Source: Streptomyces canus (GTDB lineage Bacteria > Actinomycetota > Actinomycetes > Streptomycetales > Streptomycetaceae). From it: DNA of 64,000 bases. A program made the position numbers and the translations under genes. The notes beneath the pieces were generated by a model. That model did not search any database. It had not been told where the DNA came from and saw only the letters and a list, made by a program, of their open reading frames with translations. This document shows positions 34,194 to 43,800 of the stretch, piece after piece (positions within the stretch are counted from its first letter, which is position 1; each line of letters begins with the position of its first letter). The stretch spans positions 310,001 through 374,000 of the forward strand of contig NZ_JAUSYQ010000002.1 of assembly GCF_030816965.1 (NCBI RefSeq). Reading direction: 5' to 3'.

Positions 34194-35699
34194 ATGCTGA
34201 CCGCTCTAGTCTTCGCGCCCACGGCCGTCGCGCTCCTGCTGTTCGCGCTCCCCCGCCGTACGACCTCCTCGGTTTTCCGCATCATCTGGGTGGCGGTGTC
34301 TGCCGTCGAACTCGCTCTCGTCGTCGCGATATGGGCCGGGTACGAGGCCGGCGGCGGCATGCAGTACGAGGAGCGCGCCCGCTGGATCCCCGGAGCGGGC
34401 GTCGGCTATCACGTCGGCGTGGACGGGCTGTCGCTGCCGCTGCTCGCCCTCAGCTGTCTGCTGTTCCTGGCCTGTGCGCTGTACTCCCTGCGCGAGAGGC
34501 GCCGGGTCCGCGAGTTCGCCGCACTGTTCCTCTTCCTGGAGACCACCTGTCTCGGCCTGTTCGCGGCCCTGGACCTGATCCTCTTCTTCGTCTTCTTCGA
34601 CCTGTCCATCGTGGCGATGTACTTCGTCATCGCGGGCTGGGGCCATCGGCAGGCGGCCCGGGCCGCGCTGAAGTTCTTCCTCTACACCTTCGTCGGGTCG
34701 CTCGCCCTGCTGCTCGGCTTCATCGGGCTCTACCTCGCCGCGTCCCCGCACACCTTCGACATGGTCGAGCTGACCCGGCAGAACCCGCTCGCCGGACGGT
34801 CCGTGTACGGCGGCCTCGTCCTGCTGGCCGTGGCGGTCGGCTTGGCGGTCAAGACGCCGACGGTGCCGTTCCACACGTGGTTGCCACCGGCCCACGTCGA
34901 GGCGCCGGCCGCCGGTTCGGCGATCCTGGCGGGGGTGCTGCTGAAGATGGGCACGTACGGATTCCTGCGCATCGCCATGCCGATGCTCTCCGATGCCTGG
35001 CGGCGCTACGCCCTCGTGCTGGTCGTCGTCGGCGTCGTGTCGGTCCTGCACGGGGCCTTGGTCGCGCTCGCGCAGACCGACTTCAAGCGGATGGTCGCCT
35101 ACACCTCCGTGAACCACATGGGCTACATCGTCCTCGCCCTCGGTGCCGCCGCGGCGACGGCGGACAGCTCCGAACAGGCCCGCTCCCTGGCCGTCACCGG
35201 GGCGGTGACGCAGATGGTCAGCCACGGACTGCTCACCGGTGCGCTGTTCCTCCTCGCCGGAGTGCTGTACGAGCGCGGACGGACGTACGACATGGGCGCC
35301 TACTCGGGACTCGCCGCCACGGCCCCGGCCTTCGCGGCGATGACCGGCGTCGCGGCCTTCGCCTCGCTCGGTCTGCCCGGGTTCTCCGGTTTCATCGCCG
35401 AGTTCCAGATCTTCACCGGCAGCCTCGGGCCACGGCCGGTGGCCACGGCACTCTCGGTGCTCGGCATCCTGCTCACGGCCGGGCTGTTCCTGCGCGCGCT
35501 GAGACAGGTCTTCACGGGGCCGCTGCGCCTGCCCGACGCGCCGGGCACGCCACGCGTGTTCCCCGACATCCGGGCACACGAGACCCTCGCCGTCGTCCCC
35601 CTCCTCGTCCTGGCCGTCGTCCTCGGCGTGGCACCACGCTTCCTGCTCGACGTCATCGAGCCGGCCTCGCGTTCCGTCCTGGAGCTGCTCGCCCGATGA
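34194..35699 (+). CDS. nuoM: NADH-quinone oxidoreductase subunit M (membrane antiporter-like)
   Basis: A 501-residue NuoM. Signatures: YHVGVDGLSLPLLALSCLLF, the Glu in FLFLETTCLGLFAALDLILF, the Lys region AVKTPTVPFHTWLPPAHVEA, PAAGSAILAGVLLKMGTYGF and QTDFKRMVAYTSVNHMGYIV. It starts 7 bp after nuoL. All key charged membrane residues of the pumping path are visible. Confidence 0.95.
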   Translation: MLTALVFAPTAVALLLFALPRRTTSSVFRIIWVAVSAVELALVVAIWAGYEAGGGMQYEERARWIPGAGVGYHVGVDGLSLPLLALSCLLFLACALYSLRERRRVREFAALFLFLETTCLGLFAALDLILFFVFFDLSIVAMYFVIAGWGHRQAARAALKFFLYTFVGSLALLLGFIGLYLAASPHTFDMVELTRQNPLAGRSVYGGLVLLAVAVGLAVKTPTVPFHTWLPPAHVEAPAAGSAILAGVLLKMGTYGFLRIAMPMLSDAWRRYALVLVVVGVVSVLHGALVALAQTDFKRMVAYTSVNHMGYIVLALGAAAATADSSEQARSLAVTGAVTQMVSHGLLTGALFLLAGVLYERGRTYDMGAYSGLAATAPAFAAMTGVAAFASLGLPGFSGFIAEFQIFTGSLGPRPVATALSVLGILLTAGLFLRALRQVFTGPLRLPDAPGTPRVFPDIRAHETLAVVPLLVLAVVLGVAPRFLLDVIEPASRSVLELLAR

Positions 35700-37114
35700 A
35701 CGAGATGAACGAGAACCCGCTCGACCTCCTGCCCGAGGTGCTGTTGGCCGCGTCGGCCGTGCTCGGGCTGCTGCTCGGCTCCTGGCTGCCGCGCGCCCGG
35801 CAGTGGTTGGTCGGGCTGCTGGCGGCCGTCGCCTGTGCGGCGGGGATCGTCGCGGCATCGGTGGCCGCGGCTCAGCCCGCCACGACCGCCTTCGGCGAGG
35901 CCTTCGCCGTCGACCCGGTGACGAGCACGTCCAGGGTCGTCGTCCTCGGCGGCACGCTCCTCGTCCTCGGCATCTCCTTCCGTCCGCTGCGTGGCGATGC
36001 GCGGGAGAGCGAGTTCTACGTCCTGGTGCAGCTGGCAGCCCTCGGCGCTCTGATGATGGCGGGCACGCAGGACCTGCTGCTCTTCGCCGCCGCCTATCTG
36101 CTGGCGAGCATCCCCGCCTACACGCTCGCCGGCTTCCGCAAGGACGGGCCCGGCACCGAGGCGGCCCTCAAGTACTACGTGGCCGGTGCCCTGTTGGGCG
36201 TACTGATGCTGGCCGGCATCACGGTCCTGTACGCGACCGGACGCGCCACCGGGTATCCGATGCTCGGGGACGCGTTCCGCGACGCGCCCGGGGCGCTGCT
36301 CGCAGTCGGCGCGATCGGGCTGCTGTCGGGCGTGCTCTTCAAGGCCGGAGGTGTGCCGGCGCACTTCTGGGTGCCCGACGCCGTTCAGGGCAGCAGCCCG
36401 CCGGTGGCCGCGCTGCTCACCAGCATCCCGAAGATCGGGGCACTGGCCGCGCTTTTCCGGCTCGGTGACGTCGTCTTCGCGGACAGCACGCTGCCGTGGC
36501 CCGCGCTCGTCGCCGTACTGGCCGCCGCGTCGATGACGCTCGGCAACCTGGGCGCGTTCTTCCAGCAGGACGTCAAGCGCCTCCTGGCCTACTCGACGAT
36601 CAGCCAGGTCGGGTACCTGCTCATGCCGGTCGCCGTCGCGGGCCGCGCGGACCTCGCCCAGCAGGCGCTCCTGTACTACCTCGCGGCCTACACGGTCACC
36701 AACCTCGGCGCGTTCGCGGTGGTCTGCGCCCTTCCTCGAGCCGACTCCCTGGACGACTACCGGGGGCTCGCCAAAGAGCGTCCGCTGCTGGCCACGAGCC
36801 TGGTCGTCTGTCTGCTGGGGCTCGTCGGCACCCCGCCCACGGCGGTCTTCCTGGGCAAACTCGAGGTGTTCGGTGCCGCGTTCGACGGCGGGTACGCGTG
36901 GCTCGCCGTCGTGGCCGCCGTCAACACGGTGGCGTCCCTCTTCTACTATCTGCGCTGGATCGTGCCCACTGTCTCCGGGAGCGGGTCCGAGTCCCTGGCC
37001 GACGGCGACCGGGCGGCACGCGTCGTCGCCTACGTCGCCGCGGCCGTGTCCCTCGGGCTGGGCATCGGTGGCGGACCGGTCCTGGACGTCCTGACCGGAC
37101 CGATCACCCACTGA
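35696..37114 (+). CDS. nuoN: NADH-quinone oxidoreductase subunit N (membrane antiporter-like)
   Basis: A 472-residue NuoN. Typical text: TLAGFRKDGPGTEAALKYYV, LLSGVLFKAGGVPAHFWVPD, AVQGSSPPVAALLTSIPKIG, FFQQDVKRLLAYSTISQVGY and the final GTPPTAVFLGKLEVFGAAFD. The ATG overlaps the nuoM stop (ATGA). Last gene of the membrane-arm operon; no genes for NuoE, F, G or I, or a normal B, C or D, are in the window. Confidence 0.95.
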   Translation: MNEMNENPLDLLPEVLLAASAVLGLLLGSWLPRARQWLVGLLAAVACAAGIVAASVAAAQPATTAFGEAFAVDPVTSTSRVVVLGGTLLVLGISFRPLRGDARESEFYVLVQLAALGALMMAGTQDLLLFAAAYLLASIPAYTLAGFRKDGPGTEAALKYYVAGALLGVLMLAGITVLYATGRATGYPMLGDAFRDAPGALLAVGAIGLLSGVLFKAGGVPAHFWVPDAVQGSSPPVAALLTSIPKIGALAALFRLGDVVFADSTLPWPALVAVLAAASMTLGNLGAFFQQDVKRLLAYSTISQVGYLLMPVAVAGRADLAQQALLYYLAAYTVTNLGAFAVVCALPRADSLDDYRGLAKERPLLATSLVVCLLGLVGTPPTAVFLGKLEVFGAAFDGGYAWLAVVAAVNTVASLFYYLRWIVPTVSGSGSESLADGDRAARVVAYVAAAVSLGLGIGGGPVLDVLTGPITH

Positions 37115-37119
37115 CACCC

Positions 37120-37435
37120 ACTGACGTACGTTCGTGAGCCGTCCGGCCGCCGCGGGGACCGTCGCGCGCGCAGTCTGTACGCCATGACCGGCCCCTGCGT
37201 CGCGTCCGGCCGCCCCGCGGGCAACAGCAGCGCACCGACGGCGGCCACCACGGCGGCGATGACCGCACAGGCGGTGAAGGCGTTGCCGAAGCCGCCGGTC
37301 CCGGCCGCCGTGCCCGCGCCGCCGTGCCGCGCAGCCGCCTTCCAGGCCGGCTCCGGCGATGGCCGAGATCACGGTGACGCCGAGCGCCGCGCTCGTGCGA
37401 CGGCCGAGCGTCAGGCAGGTCTGACCCGTCCATGA
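37120..37435 (-). pseudogene. C-terminal remnant of DHA2-type MFS transporter
   Basis: The minus strand reads GRRTSAALGVTVISAIAGAG in one frame and GGFGNAFTACAVIAAVVAAV then GALLLPAGRPDA in another. These are the last helices of a drug:H+ antiporter (DHA2) MFS protein, with a frameshift between them. The rest of the gap to 37802 has some protein-like minus-strand text (VGVLSAVAAANGLLLSWRPR near 37600-37680), not recognised. Confidence 0.6.
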
Positions 37436-37802
37436 GTGCCTGGACGACGTCGTCGGGATCGAGCACGGGGGCGGGCGAGAGCGCGGCGGCCGACCCCGAA
37501 GGACCTGAGCGACACGGCCGTGCGCGCCGACGGCCACATCGCGGCCGTACCGGGCCACGGGTGGCCAGGGTGGTACACGAGGGCGGATCAACTTGCTCTC
37601 CCGCGGTCGCCACGACAGCAGCAGCCCGTTGGCGGCCGCGACCGCCGACAGCACCCCGACCCGCAAGCCTGGGACCGAGCAGGATGGAGGCGCATCCGCA
37701 CGACTCGAAGACCGCGATGGGGGAACCGGGAGAGAAGCCCTGACACACGAGAGGGAGGCGGGTGCGCGAGGCCCGGATCCCCGCACCGGAGAAGAGGCGA
37801 CG

Positions 37803-38423
37803 ATGGCGCGCGAACAGGACTCCCGGCAGGCCGTCCCGAACACGCCGGGAATGCGCCCCGACAGCGACGGTGTCACACGTCGCCGGCCGCTGCGGAGGCG
37901 GCACGTCGAGGAGACGGTCGAGGTCGCCGTGCCGGTGCGGACGGCGTACAACCAGTGGACGCAGTTCAAGACCTTCCCCCGGTTCTCGCGCGTGGTGCAC
38001 GGCGTCGAACAGGTCAGGCCCACGGTGACCGCCTGGACCATCGGCTACGGACCGCTGCGCCGCCGTTTCGCGGTGGAGATCGTGGAGCAGGACCCCGACT
38101 CCTACCTGGCCTGGCGTGGCCTGGAGCAGCGCCCCTCGCACCAGGGCGAGGTGGAGTTCAGGCCGACGGAGTCGGGCGGCACCGCCATCACCGTCCGGAT
38201 GCTCCTCGAGCCACGCGGGGCCGCGAAACGGCTCACCGGCTCTTCCAAGATCACGCAGGTGACCGCCCGGCTGGTCCGCCGCGAGCTCCAGCACTTCAAA
38301 CAGTTCATCGAGGGGCTGGGACAGGAGGGCGGGGCCTGGCGCGGCACCATCCGCAACGGCCGGGTGCAGCACGATCACCCGGAACCGCCGAGGAGCCGTG
38401 TGGCCCAGTGGCCCGTCGGCTGA
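37803..38423 (+). CDS. SRPBCC-family (cyclase/dehydrase) protein
   Basis: A 206-residue protein. A basic N-terminal tail (to about 37) precedes a START-like domain: VEETVEVAVPVRTAYNQWTQ, FKTFPRFSRVVHGVEQV, YLAWRGLEQRPSHQGEVEF and a final helix ARLVRRELQHFKQFIEGLG. Members of this family sit in Streptomyces stress clusters and may bind lipids; no catalytic role can be assigned. It is 50 bp upstream of the molybdopterin oxidoreductase and may be co-transcribed. Confidence 0.87.
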   Translation: MAREQDSRQAVPNTPGMRPDSDGVTRRRPLRRRHVEETVEVAVPVRTAYNQWTQFKTFPRFSRVVHGVEQVRPTVTAWTIGYGPLRRRFAVEIVEQDPDSYLAWRGLEQRPSHQGEVEFRPTESGGTAITVRMLLEPRGAAKRLTGSSKITQVTARLVRRELQHFKQFIEGLGQEGGAWRGTIRNGRVQHDHPEPPRSRVAQWPVG

Positions 38424-38473
38424 CCCACGTACCGCAGGCGGCAGGACAGACGTGGCAAGAGAAAGGCGAACCG

Positions 38474-40765
38474 ATGCAGAACCCGCCCGGCGAGGAGCCG
38501 GAGACCACCCTCTCGGTGACACCGCCCAAGAAGTGGGCGGCCGGGGTCCCCGCGGTCGTGCACGCGCTGGAGTACTCCCTGGAGCAGACCTCACCGCGCA
38601 AGACCGGGGTGGACCTGCTGGCCATGAACCAGGTGGGCGGGATCGACTGTCCCGGCTGCGCCTGGGCGGATCCGGCCCCCGGACAGCGCCATCGCAACGA
38701 GTACTGCGAGAACGGCGCCAAGCACATCAACGACGAGGCCACGAACCGCCGGATCACCGCCGACTTCTTCCGTGAGCACAGCGTCTCCGACCTCGCCGGG
38801 CGCTCCGACATGTGGCTCAACCAGCAGGGCCGGCTCACCGAACCCATGATCAAGCGACCGGGCTCGGACCACTACGAGCCCATCAGCTGGAACGACGCCC
38901 TGGGTGTGCTCGCCGGGGAACTCACCTCGCTCGCCTCCCCGGACGAGGCCGTCTTCTACACCTCGGGCCGGGCCGGCAACGAGGCGGCCTTCGTCCTGCA
39001 GCTCTTCGCCCGCGCCTTCGGCACCAACAACCTGCCCGACTGCAGCAACATGTGCCACGAGTCCAGTGGCTTCGCCCTGAGCGAGACGCTGGGCACCGGC
39101 AAGGGCACCGTCAGCCTCGACGACCTCCACCACGCCGACCTGATCTTCCTGGTGGGGCAGAACCCCGGCACCAACCATCCGCGCCAGCTGACGGCCCTGG
39201 AGGAGGCCAAACGCAACGGCGCCCGCATCGTGGCGGTCAACCCGCTGCCCGAGGCCGGGCTACGGCGCTTCAAGAACCCGCAGAAACCACGTGGGGTCGT
39301 CGGACGGGGCACCCAGATCGCCGACCGCTTCCTGCACATCAAGCCAGGTGGCGACCTCGCCCTCTTCCAGGCCCTCAACCTCCTGCTGCTGGAAGCCGAG
39401 GACGCCCGGCCCGGCACCGTCCTGGACCACGCCTTCATCGACGCCCACACCGCCGGCTTCGAGGAGTTCGCGCAGCATGCCCGCACCGTCGACTGGGACG
39501 ACGTGCGCGCGGCGACCGGACTGAGCCGCGAGGAGATCGAGAAGGTCCACGACGAGGTCCTGCGCAGCGAACGTGTCGTCGTCTGCTGGGCGATGGGCAT
39601 CACCCAGCACAAGCACGGTGTGCCCACCATCCGGGAGATCGTCAACTTCATGATGCTGCGCGGCAACCTCGGTCGCGCCGGCACCGGCGTCTGCCCCGTC
39701 CGCGGGCACAGCAACGTCCAGGGCGACCGCACGATGGGCATCTGGGAGCAGATGCCGGACTCCTTCCTCGACGCGCTGCAGAAGGAGTTCGGCTTCGATC
39801 CGCCACGCCCGCACGGACTCGACTCGGTGAATGCGATCAAGGCGATGCGCGAGGGCCGCGTCAAGGTGTTCCTCGCCCTGGCCGGCAACTTCGTACGCGC
39901 CGCTCCCGACAGCGAGGTCACCGAGGAGGCCATGCGTTCGTGCCGGCTGACCGCCCACATCTCCACCAAGCTGAACCGCTCGCACACCGTCTGCGGTGAC
40001 ACGGCGCTGATCCTGCCGACCCTGGGCCGCACAGAACGCGATGTACAGGCCGACGGCGAGCAGTTCGTCACGGTCGAGAACTCCATGAGCGAGGTGCACA
40101 CCTCCCAGGGGCGCCTGGAGCCGGCGTCCCCCCTGCTGCTGAGCGAGGTAGCGATCCTGTGCCGGCTGGCCCGCCGCACCCTCGACGGCAAGCCGGACAT
40201 CCCCTGGGACCGGTTCGAGGGGGACTACGGCACGATCCGTGACCGCATCTCCCGCATCGTTCCGGGATTCCACGACTTCAACGCGCGGGTGACACGACCC
40301 GGCGGCTTCCAACTGCCCAACCCCGTCAACGAGGGCGTGTTCAACACCTCGGCCGGCAAAGCGCTGTTCACCCGCAACGAGCGCGTGATCCCCAAGGCAC
40401 CCGAGGGCCACCTGCTGTTGCAGACCCTGCGCTCGCACGACCAGTGGAACACCATCCCCTACACACTCGACGACCGATACCGCGGCATCCACGGCAGCCG
40501 CCATGTCGTGCTCGTCAACCCGGCCGACCTGCGCGAACTCGGCCTCGCCCAGGGCGATCACGTCGACCTGGTGAGCATCTGGGCGGACGGCACCGAGCGC
40601 CGCGCCGAGAACTTCACGGTCGTCCCCTACCCGGCCGCACAAGGCTCAGCCGCCGCCTACTACCCCGAGACCAACGTCCTGGTGCCGCTGGACAGCGTCG
40701 CCGACATCAGCAACCAGCCCACGTCGAAGGGCATTGTCGTCCGCCTCGAGCCCACACCCGCCTGA
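38474..40765 (+). CDS. FdhF/YdeP-family molybdopterin oxidoreductase
   Basis: A 763-residue formate dehydrogenase-like protein. C59 and C62 (GGIDCPGCAWADP) lie where the FdhF/YdeP family has its short Cys motif, not the full four-Cys 4Fe-4S site. Molybdopterin-binding signatures include YTSGRAGNEAAFVLQLFARA, SNMCHESSGFALSETLGTGK, GQNPGTNHPRQLTALEEAKR and GVCPVRGHSNVQGDRTMG. The C-terminal domain starts near 640 (LRSHDQWNTIPYTLDDRYRG). The family is linked to formate and acid stress but substrates are unsettled. Its position after a complex I membrane arm without NADH input is notable. Confidence 0.92.
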   Translation: MQNPPGEEPETTLSVTPPKKWAAGVPAVVHALEYSLEQTSPRKTGVDLLAMNQVGGIDCPGCAWADPAPGQRHRNEYCENGAKHINDEATNRRITADFFREHSVSDLAGRSDMWLNQQGRLTEPMIKRPGSDHYEPISWNDALGVLAGELTSLASPDEAVFYTSGRAGNEAAFVLQLFARAFGTNNLPDCSNMCHESSGFALSETLGTGKGTVSLDDLHHADLIFLVGQNPGTNHPRQLTALEEAKRNGARIVAVNPLPEAGLRRFKNPQKPRGVVGRGTQIADRFLHIKPGGDLALFQALNLLLLEAEDARPGTVLDHAFIDAHTAGFEEFAQHARTVDWDDVRAATGLSREEIEKVHDEVLRSERVVVCWAMGITQHKHGVPTIREIVNFMMLRGNLGRAGTGVCPVRGHSNVQGDRTMGIWEQMPDSFLDALQKEFGFDPPRPHGLDSVNAIKAMREGRVKVFLALAGNFVRAAPDSEVTEEAMRSCRLTAHISTKLNRSHTVCGDTALILPTLGRTERDVQADGEQFVTVENSMSEVHTSQGRLEPASPLLLSEVAILCRLARRTLDGKPDIPWDRFEGDYGTIRDRISRIVPGFHDFNARVTRPGGFQLPNPVNEGVFNTSAGKALFTRNERVIPKAPEGHLLLQTLRSHDQWNTIPYTLDDRYRGIHGSRHVVLVNPADLRELGLAQGDHVDLVSIWADGTERRAENFTVVPYPAAQGSAAAYYPETNVLVPLDSVADISNQPTSKGIVVRLEPTPA

Positions 40766-40810
40766 CCGGAAGGAACAGGACCGCAAGTCGCGGCCCGCGC
40801 CCGACAGCAC

Positions 40811-41158
40811 CTACGTGTCCGCCGGGCGAGTGAACCCGTAGGCGCGCTCGACCTTGGCCACGTGGAGCGAGAACGAGGCATACCAGTGCTCGCGTCCGTA
40901 CGCTCGGGCCAGGGTGTGCTCCGCGTGATTCCGCCATGCGGCGATCGATTCCTCGTCCCTCCAGTACGACACCGTGATCCCCAGGCCGTTCGCACCGCGA
41001 GCGGCATCGACACCGAGGAATCCCGGCTGGTCGGCTGCCAGTTCGGACAACCGCTCGTCCATCTCCCCATAACCGTTGTCGTCGGCGGTCCGCACTGCCG
41101 TGAACACCACCGCGTAGTAGGGCGGGGCGGGCAGCGACGCGGGCACGGGATCGGTCAC
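40811..41158 (-). CDS. Antibiotic biosynthesis monooxygenase (ABM) domain protein
   Basis: A 115-residue ferredoxin-like ABM domain: YAVVFTAVRTADDNGYGEMD, AADQPGFLGVDAARGANGLG, ITVSYWRDEESIAAWRNHAE, HTLAREYG-like end. The Trp-Arg-Asp-Glu segment is the family hallmark. Such proteins can be cofactor-free oxygenases or heme-degrading enzymes; activity here is unknown. It converges on the molybdopterin oxidoreductase gene. Confidence 0.9.
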   Translation of the reverse strand: MTDPVPASLPAPPYYAVVFTAVRTADDNGYGEMDERLSELAADQPGFLGVDAARGANGLGITVSYWRDEESIAAWRNHAEHTLARAYGREHWYASFSLHVAKVERAYGFTRPADT

Positions 41159-41333
41159 GCGAGTCCTCCGACGGACGACACCAGCAGTATCGCCTCAAAC
41201 GATCTCGCGCCCCCGCCCGAACTCACAACCCCGCTGACCCACGCTCCCAGGGACCGCGATCGGCCGAATGCCGTCTGTCCACGGATCGGTGAAGACCCAT
41301 AGCGTGTGCGGCCTTCGCGTTCTGGGAGGTCTC

Positions 41334-42401
41334 GTGAACGGTCTCCGTGCGGTCGTCGTCTGTCTGGTGATCGCGTGTGCCGCGGTGGTGTCGCCGGCTG
41401 CGGCCGTGACACCGAATCCTGCCGTGACACCGAGCTGGTCGGCGCTGCCGGTGCCGGCGGCGGCCCCGCCCGTGACCGTGTCCGATCTGGCCGCCCGCGG
41501 GCCGGCCGAGGGGTGGGCGACCGGGTACGAACAGGCCGCCGACGGATGGCAGCCGATGCTGTACCGGTGGAACGGCAGGGCGTGGAGCCGGGACACCACC
41601 TTCCCCGGTGCCGGTGAGCCGGGCCGGCTCGGCAAGGTGCAGTTCGTCGGCACGGAAGTGTGGATCTTCCACGACCGCGCCGGAGAGGGCGAGATCCTGC
41701 GCCGGTCGGCGGGAGGGTGGAGTGCCCTCCCGCTGCCGCAAACCCTGTGGACCTACCAGGACTTCACCGCGACAGCGGGTGGCGCGTGGGTGGTCGGTGA
41801 GGACGACACCGGGCTGAAGGTGCTGCACTACGACGGTTCCCGCTGGACCGCACAGGCCACGCCGGCCGACGTGCTGTACCTGATGGGAGTCACCGCGCGT
41901 ACCCCAGACGACGCCTGGGCCTGGGCGGACACCAGCACCGGGACCGCCGTCCTGCACTGGGACGGCACGGCATGGCAGGACGCCAAGGTGCCGCTGCCGC
42001 CGAACAGCAACGTGCACACGCTGCTGCTCGAACCGTCCGGCCGGATCACGATCGGTGGCAGCCAGTACACGGACGGCGTGGCCGGCACCTACCTGATGGC
42101 CTTCGACGGACACGTCTGGCACACCGCCCACCCGCCGCTGGGCGACACCTCCACCGAGGCCATGGTGCGCGGCCCGGACGGCGCACTGTGGCTGCCGGTG
42201 CGCAGCGACCGCGCGTTCCAGTCGAAGTACGCGCGGGTGAACGGCTCCCGCACCACCTACTCCTACGGCCCGGAGCGCACGAACGCGATCGACGTCGAAC
42301 CGCGTGCGCTGACGAGAGCCGGGGCCTCACTGCTGTCCTTCGGCACCGTGGAGATCTACGGCTCGAAACCGAACCTGATGAGCGAGCGGCTGGGAGGCTG
42401 A
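41334..42401 (+). CDS. Secreted propeller-like repeat protein A
   Basis: A 355-residue exported protein. The signal peptide is GLRAVVVCLVIACAAVVSPA with a cut near AAA-VTP. The mature part is made of short repeats of the type GAWVVGEDDTGLKVLHYDGS-RW and DAWAWADTSTGTAVLHWDGT-AW, Trp-rich blades suggesting a beta-propeller. The GTG at 41334 follows GGGAGG. It is directly followed by a paralogue. Function is unknown; binding of a surface or sugar partner is possible. Confidence 0.75.
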   Translation: MNGLRAVVVCLVIACAAVVSPAAAVTPNPAVTPSWSALPVPAAAPPVTVSDLAARGPAEGWATGYEQAADGWQPMLYRWNGRAWSRDTTFPGAGEPGRLGKVQFVGTEVWIFHDRAGEGEILRRSAGGWSALPLPQTLWTYQDFTATAGGAWVVGEDDTGLKVLHYDGSRWTAQATPADVLYLMGVTARTPDDAWAWADTSTGTAVLHWDGTAWQDAKVPLPPNSNVHTLLLEPSGRITIGGSQYTDGVAGTYLMAFDGHVWHTAHPPLGDTSTEAMVRGPDGALWLPVRSDRAFQSKYARVNGSRTTYSYGPERTNAIDVEPRALTRAGASLLSFGTVEIYGSKPNLMSERLGG

Positions 42402-42403
42402 GC

Positions 42404-43513
42404 ATGACAAGAAGACTTCTCGTCGCGGCCCTCGCTGTCGCCATGGCCCTCATCACGGTCATGGGCTCGGCCGCGGCGCAGCCGCTGTCCTGGCAGCACG
42501 TTCCGGTTCCGCCAGAGGTACGCCCACAGGCCGCGCTGAACGAGGCCGTGGCAGTCGGTCCGGACCAGGCGTGGGCGGTGGGCACCGACGCCGTGGGACG
42601 TGAGGCGCCGGGCTTCCCGCTGGTGCTGCGCTGGGACGGAACCGCGTGGCACCGCCAGAGCCTGTCCGGGATCGGCTGGCAGGGAGAGCTGCTGTCCGTC
42701 GCCGCCACCTCACCGACCATGGTCTGGGCGGTCGGCCGCGATGCGGCGGGCGGCGCCCGTCTGCTCCGCTTCGACGGCATCGCCTGGTCCGAGAGCCGGC
42801 CGCCGCCCGGTGTGGTGCTGACCAGCGTCGTCGCCGGCGGCGGTGAGGCCTGGCTGATCGGTTCGCGGGACGGTGGCCAGGTACTGCTGCGCCGGGACGG
42901 GAGCGGCTGGCGGGACCTGCCGGTGCCGGCGGGATCGGTGTACGGGCTGCACATACGGGCGGCCGACGACGTCTGGGCCGCGGGCGCCACCGACTCGGGT
43001 GCGGCCGTGTCCCATTGGAACGGCCAGGCGTGGCAGCAGACGATCGTGGACGGCTTCCCGCGGTCGGCCGTGGGCAGTGTGCTGGCGGTCTCGCCGACCG
43101 AGGTGTGGGCGGGTGGCACGGCCGGGTTCGTCGGCGGCCCGCCGGGCCGGCCGATTCCGCCGCTGCTGCTCCGCTTCGACGGGCAGACGTGGAGCCGGGT
43201 GAGCGTCCCCACCGATTTCGGCTCGATCAGCTCACTGGCGGCCTCCACGTCCGGCGGACTGGCCTGGGTCTCGGTGGCCCGCTCGCAGAAGTGGGGCCCG
43301 GCCGGCAGCTCTCCGCCGCTTGTCCCCGGGCCGGATTTCCTCGCCTGGAACGGCCAGTCGTTCACCGAGTACGGCGAACCGGCGGTGGCCGACGAGGGAG
43401 ACTCCCGGACACTGCGGCTGGCGCCGGTATCAGGCACGGACACGGTGTGGTCGGTGGGCCGCGCCGACGGCCCCGAAGGCACCTTCGCGCCGCGTACGCT
43501 GCGCTTCGGCTGA
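42404..43513 (+). CDS. Secreted propeller-like repeat protein B
   Basis: A 369-residue paralogue of the preceding gene. The signal peptide is RRLLVAALAVAMALITVMGS with a cut near AAA-QP. Blades read AWAVGTDAVGREAPGFPLVL-RWDGTAWH, VWAVGRDAAGGARLLRFDGI-AW, VWAAGATDSGAAVSHWNGQAW and VWSVGRADGPEG. GGGAGG precedes the ATG 2 nt after the previous stop, so the pair is one operon and the products may act together. A perfect palindrome at 43544-43557 after the stop might aid termination. Confidence 0.75.
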   Translation: MTRRLLVAALAVAMALITVMGSAAAQPLSWQHVPVPPEVRPQAALNEAVAVGPDQAWAVGTDAVGREAPGFPLVLRWDGTAWHRQSLSGIGWQGELLSVAATSPTMVWAVGRDAAGGARLLRFDGIAWSESRPPPGVVLTSVVAGGGEAWLIGSRDGGQVLLRRDGSGWRDLPVPAGSVYGLHIRAADDVWAAGATDSGAAVSHWNGQAWQQTIVDGFPRSAVGSVLAVSPTEVWAGGTAGFVGGPPGRPIPPLLLRFDGQTWSRVSVPTDFGSISSLAASTSGGLAWVSVARSQKWGPAGSSPPLVPGPDFLAWNGQSFTEYGEPAVADEGDSRTLRLAPVSGTDTVWSVGRADGPEGTFAPRTLRFG

Positions 43514-43800
43514 GCAGAAACCCATCCTCTTCCCCGGATGACTCCGCGCATGCGCGGCTTCCCTCGTTCGAGAGACATACGGCACACCCCCCTGAGAACT
43601 CGCCGCGACGGGGTAACCGAGTTCGGGTAAGGGCGGTCGGACGGACTGTTGCCGTTTGACAACAAAAGCCGGGAAGCAACACAGTAAGCGTGTCGGACGT
43701 ACGGGGAAGGACCTGGAATGCTCCGGTGGACGGAGACCACTCCGTGTACTGGTCACCCATGTCGAGAGGTGACAAAGACGCTGTCGGCGCGATGGTCGGT
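43514..43800. other. Gap after the propeller pair
   Basis: A 287-bp stretch between convergent genes. Apart from the 14-bp palindrome CCGCGCATGCGCGG (43544-43557) and a lower-GC run (43640-43685), nothing was recognised. Confidence 0.4.

Noticed and set aside
34206..35858. Minus-strand 550-codon frame opposite nuoM
   Set aside because: Antisense shadow; Asp/Glu/Arg-rich low-complexity text from hydrophobic codons read backwards.
43544..43557. CCGCGCATGCGCGG as a clear terminator
   Set aside because: A perfect palindrome, but with no room for a loop beyond 4 nt and no following T-run; left as a possible weak aid only.
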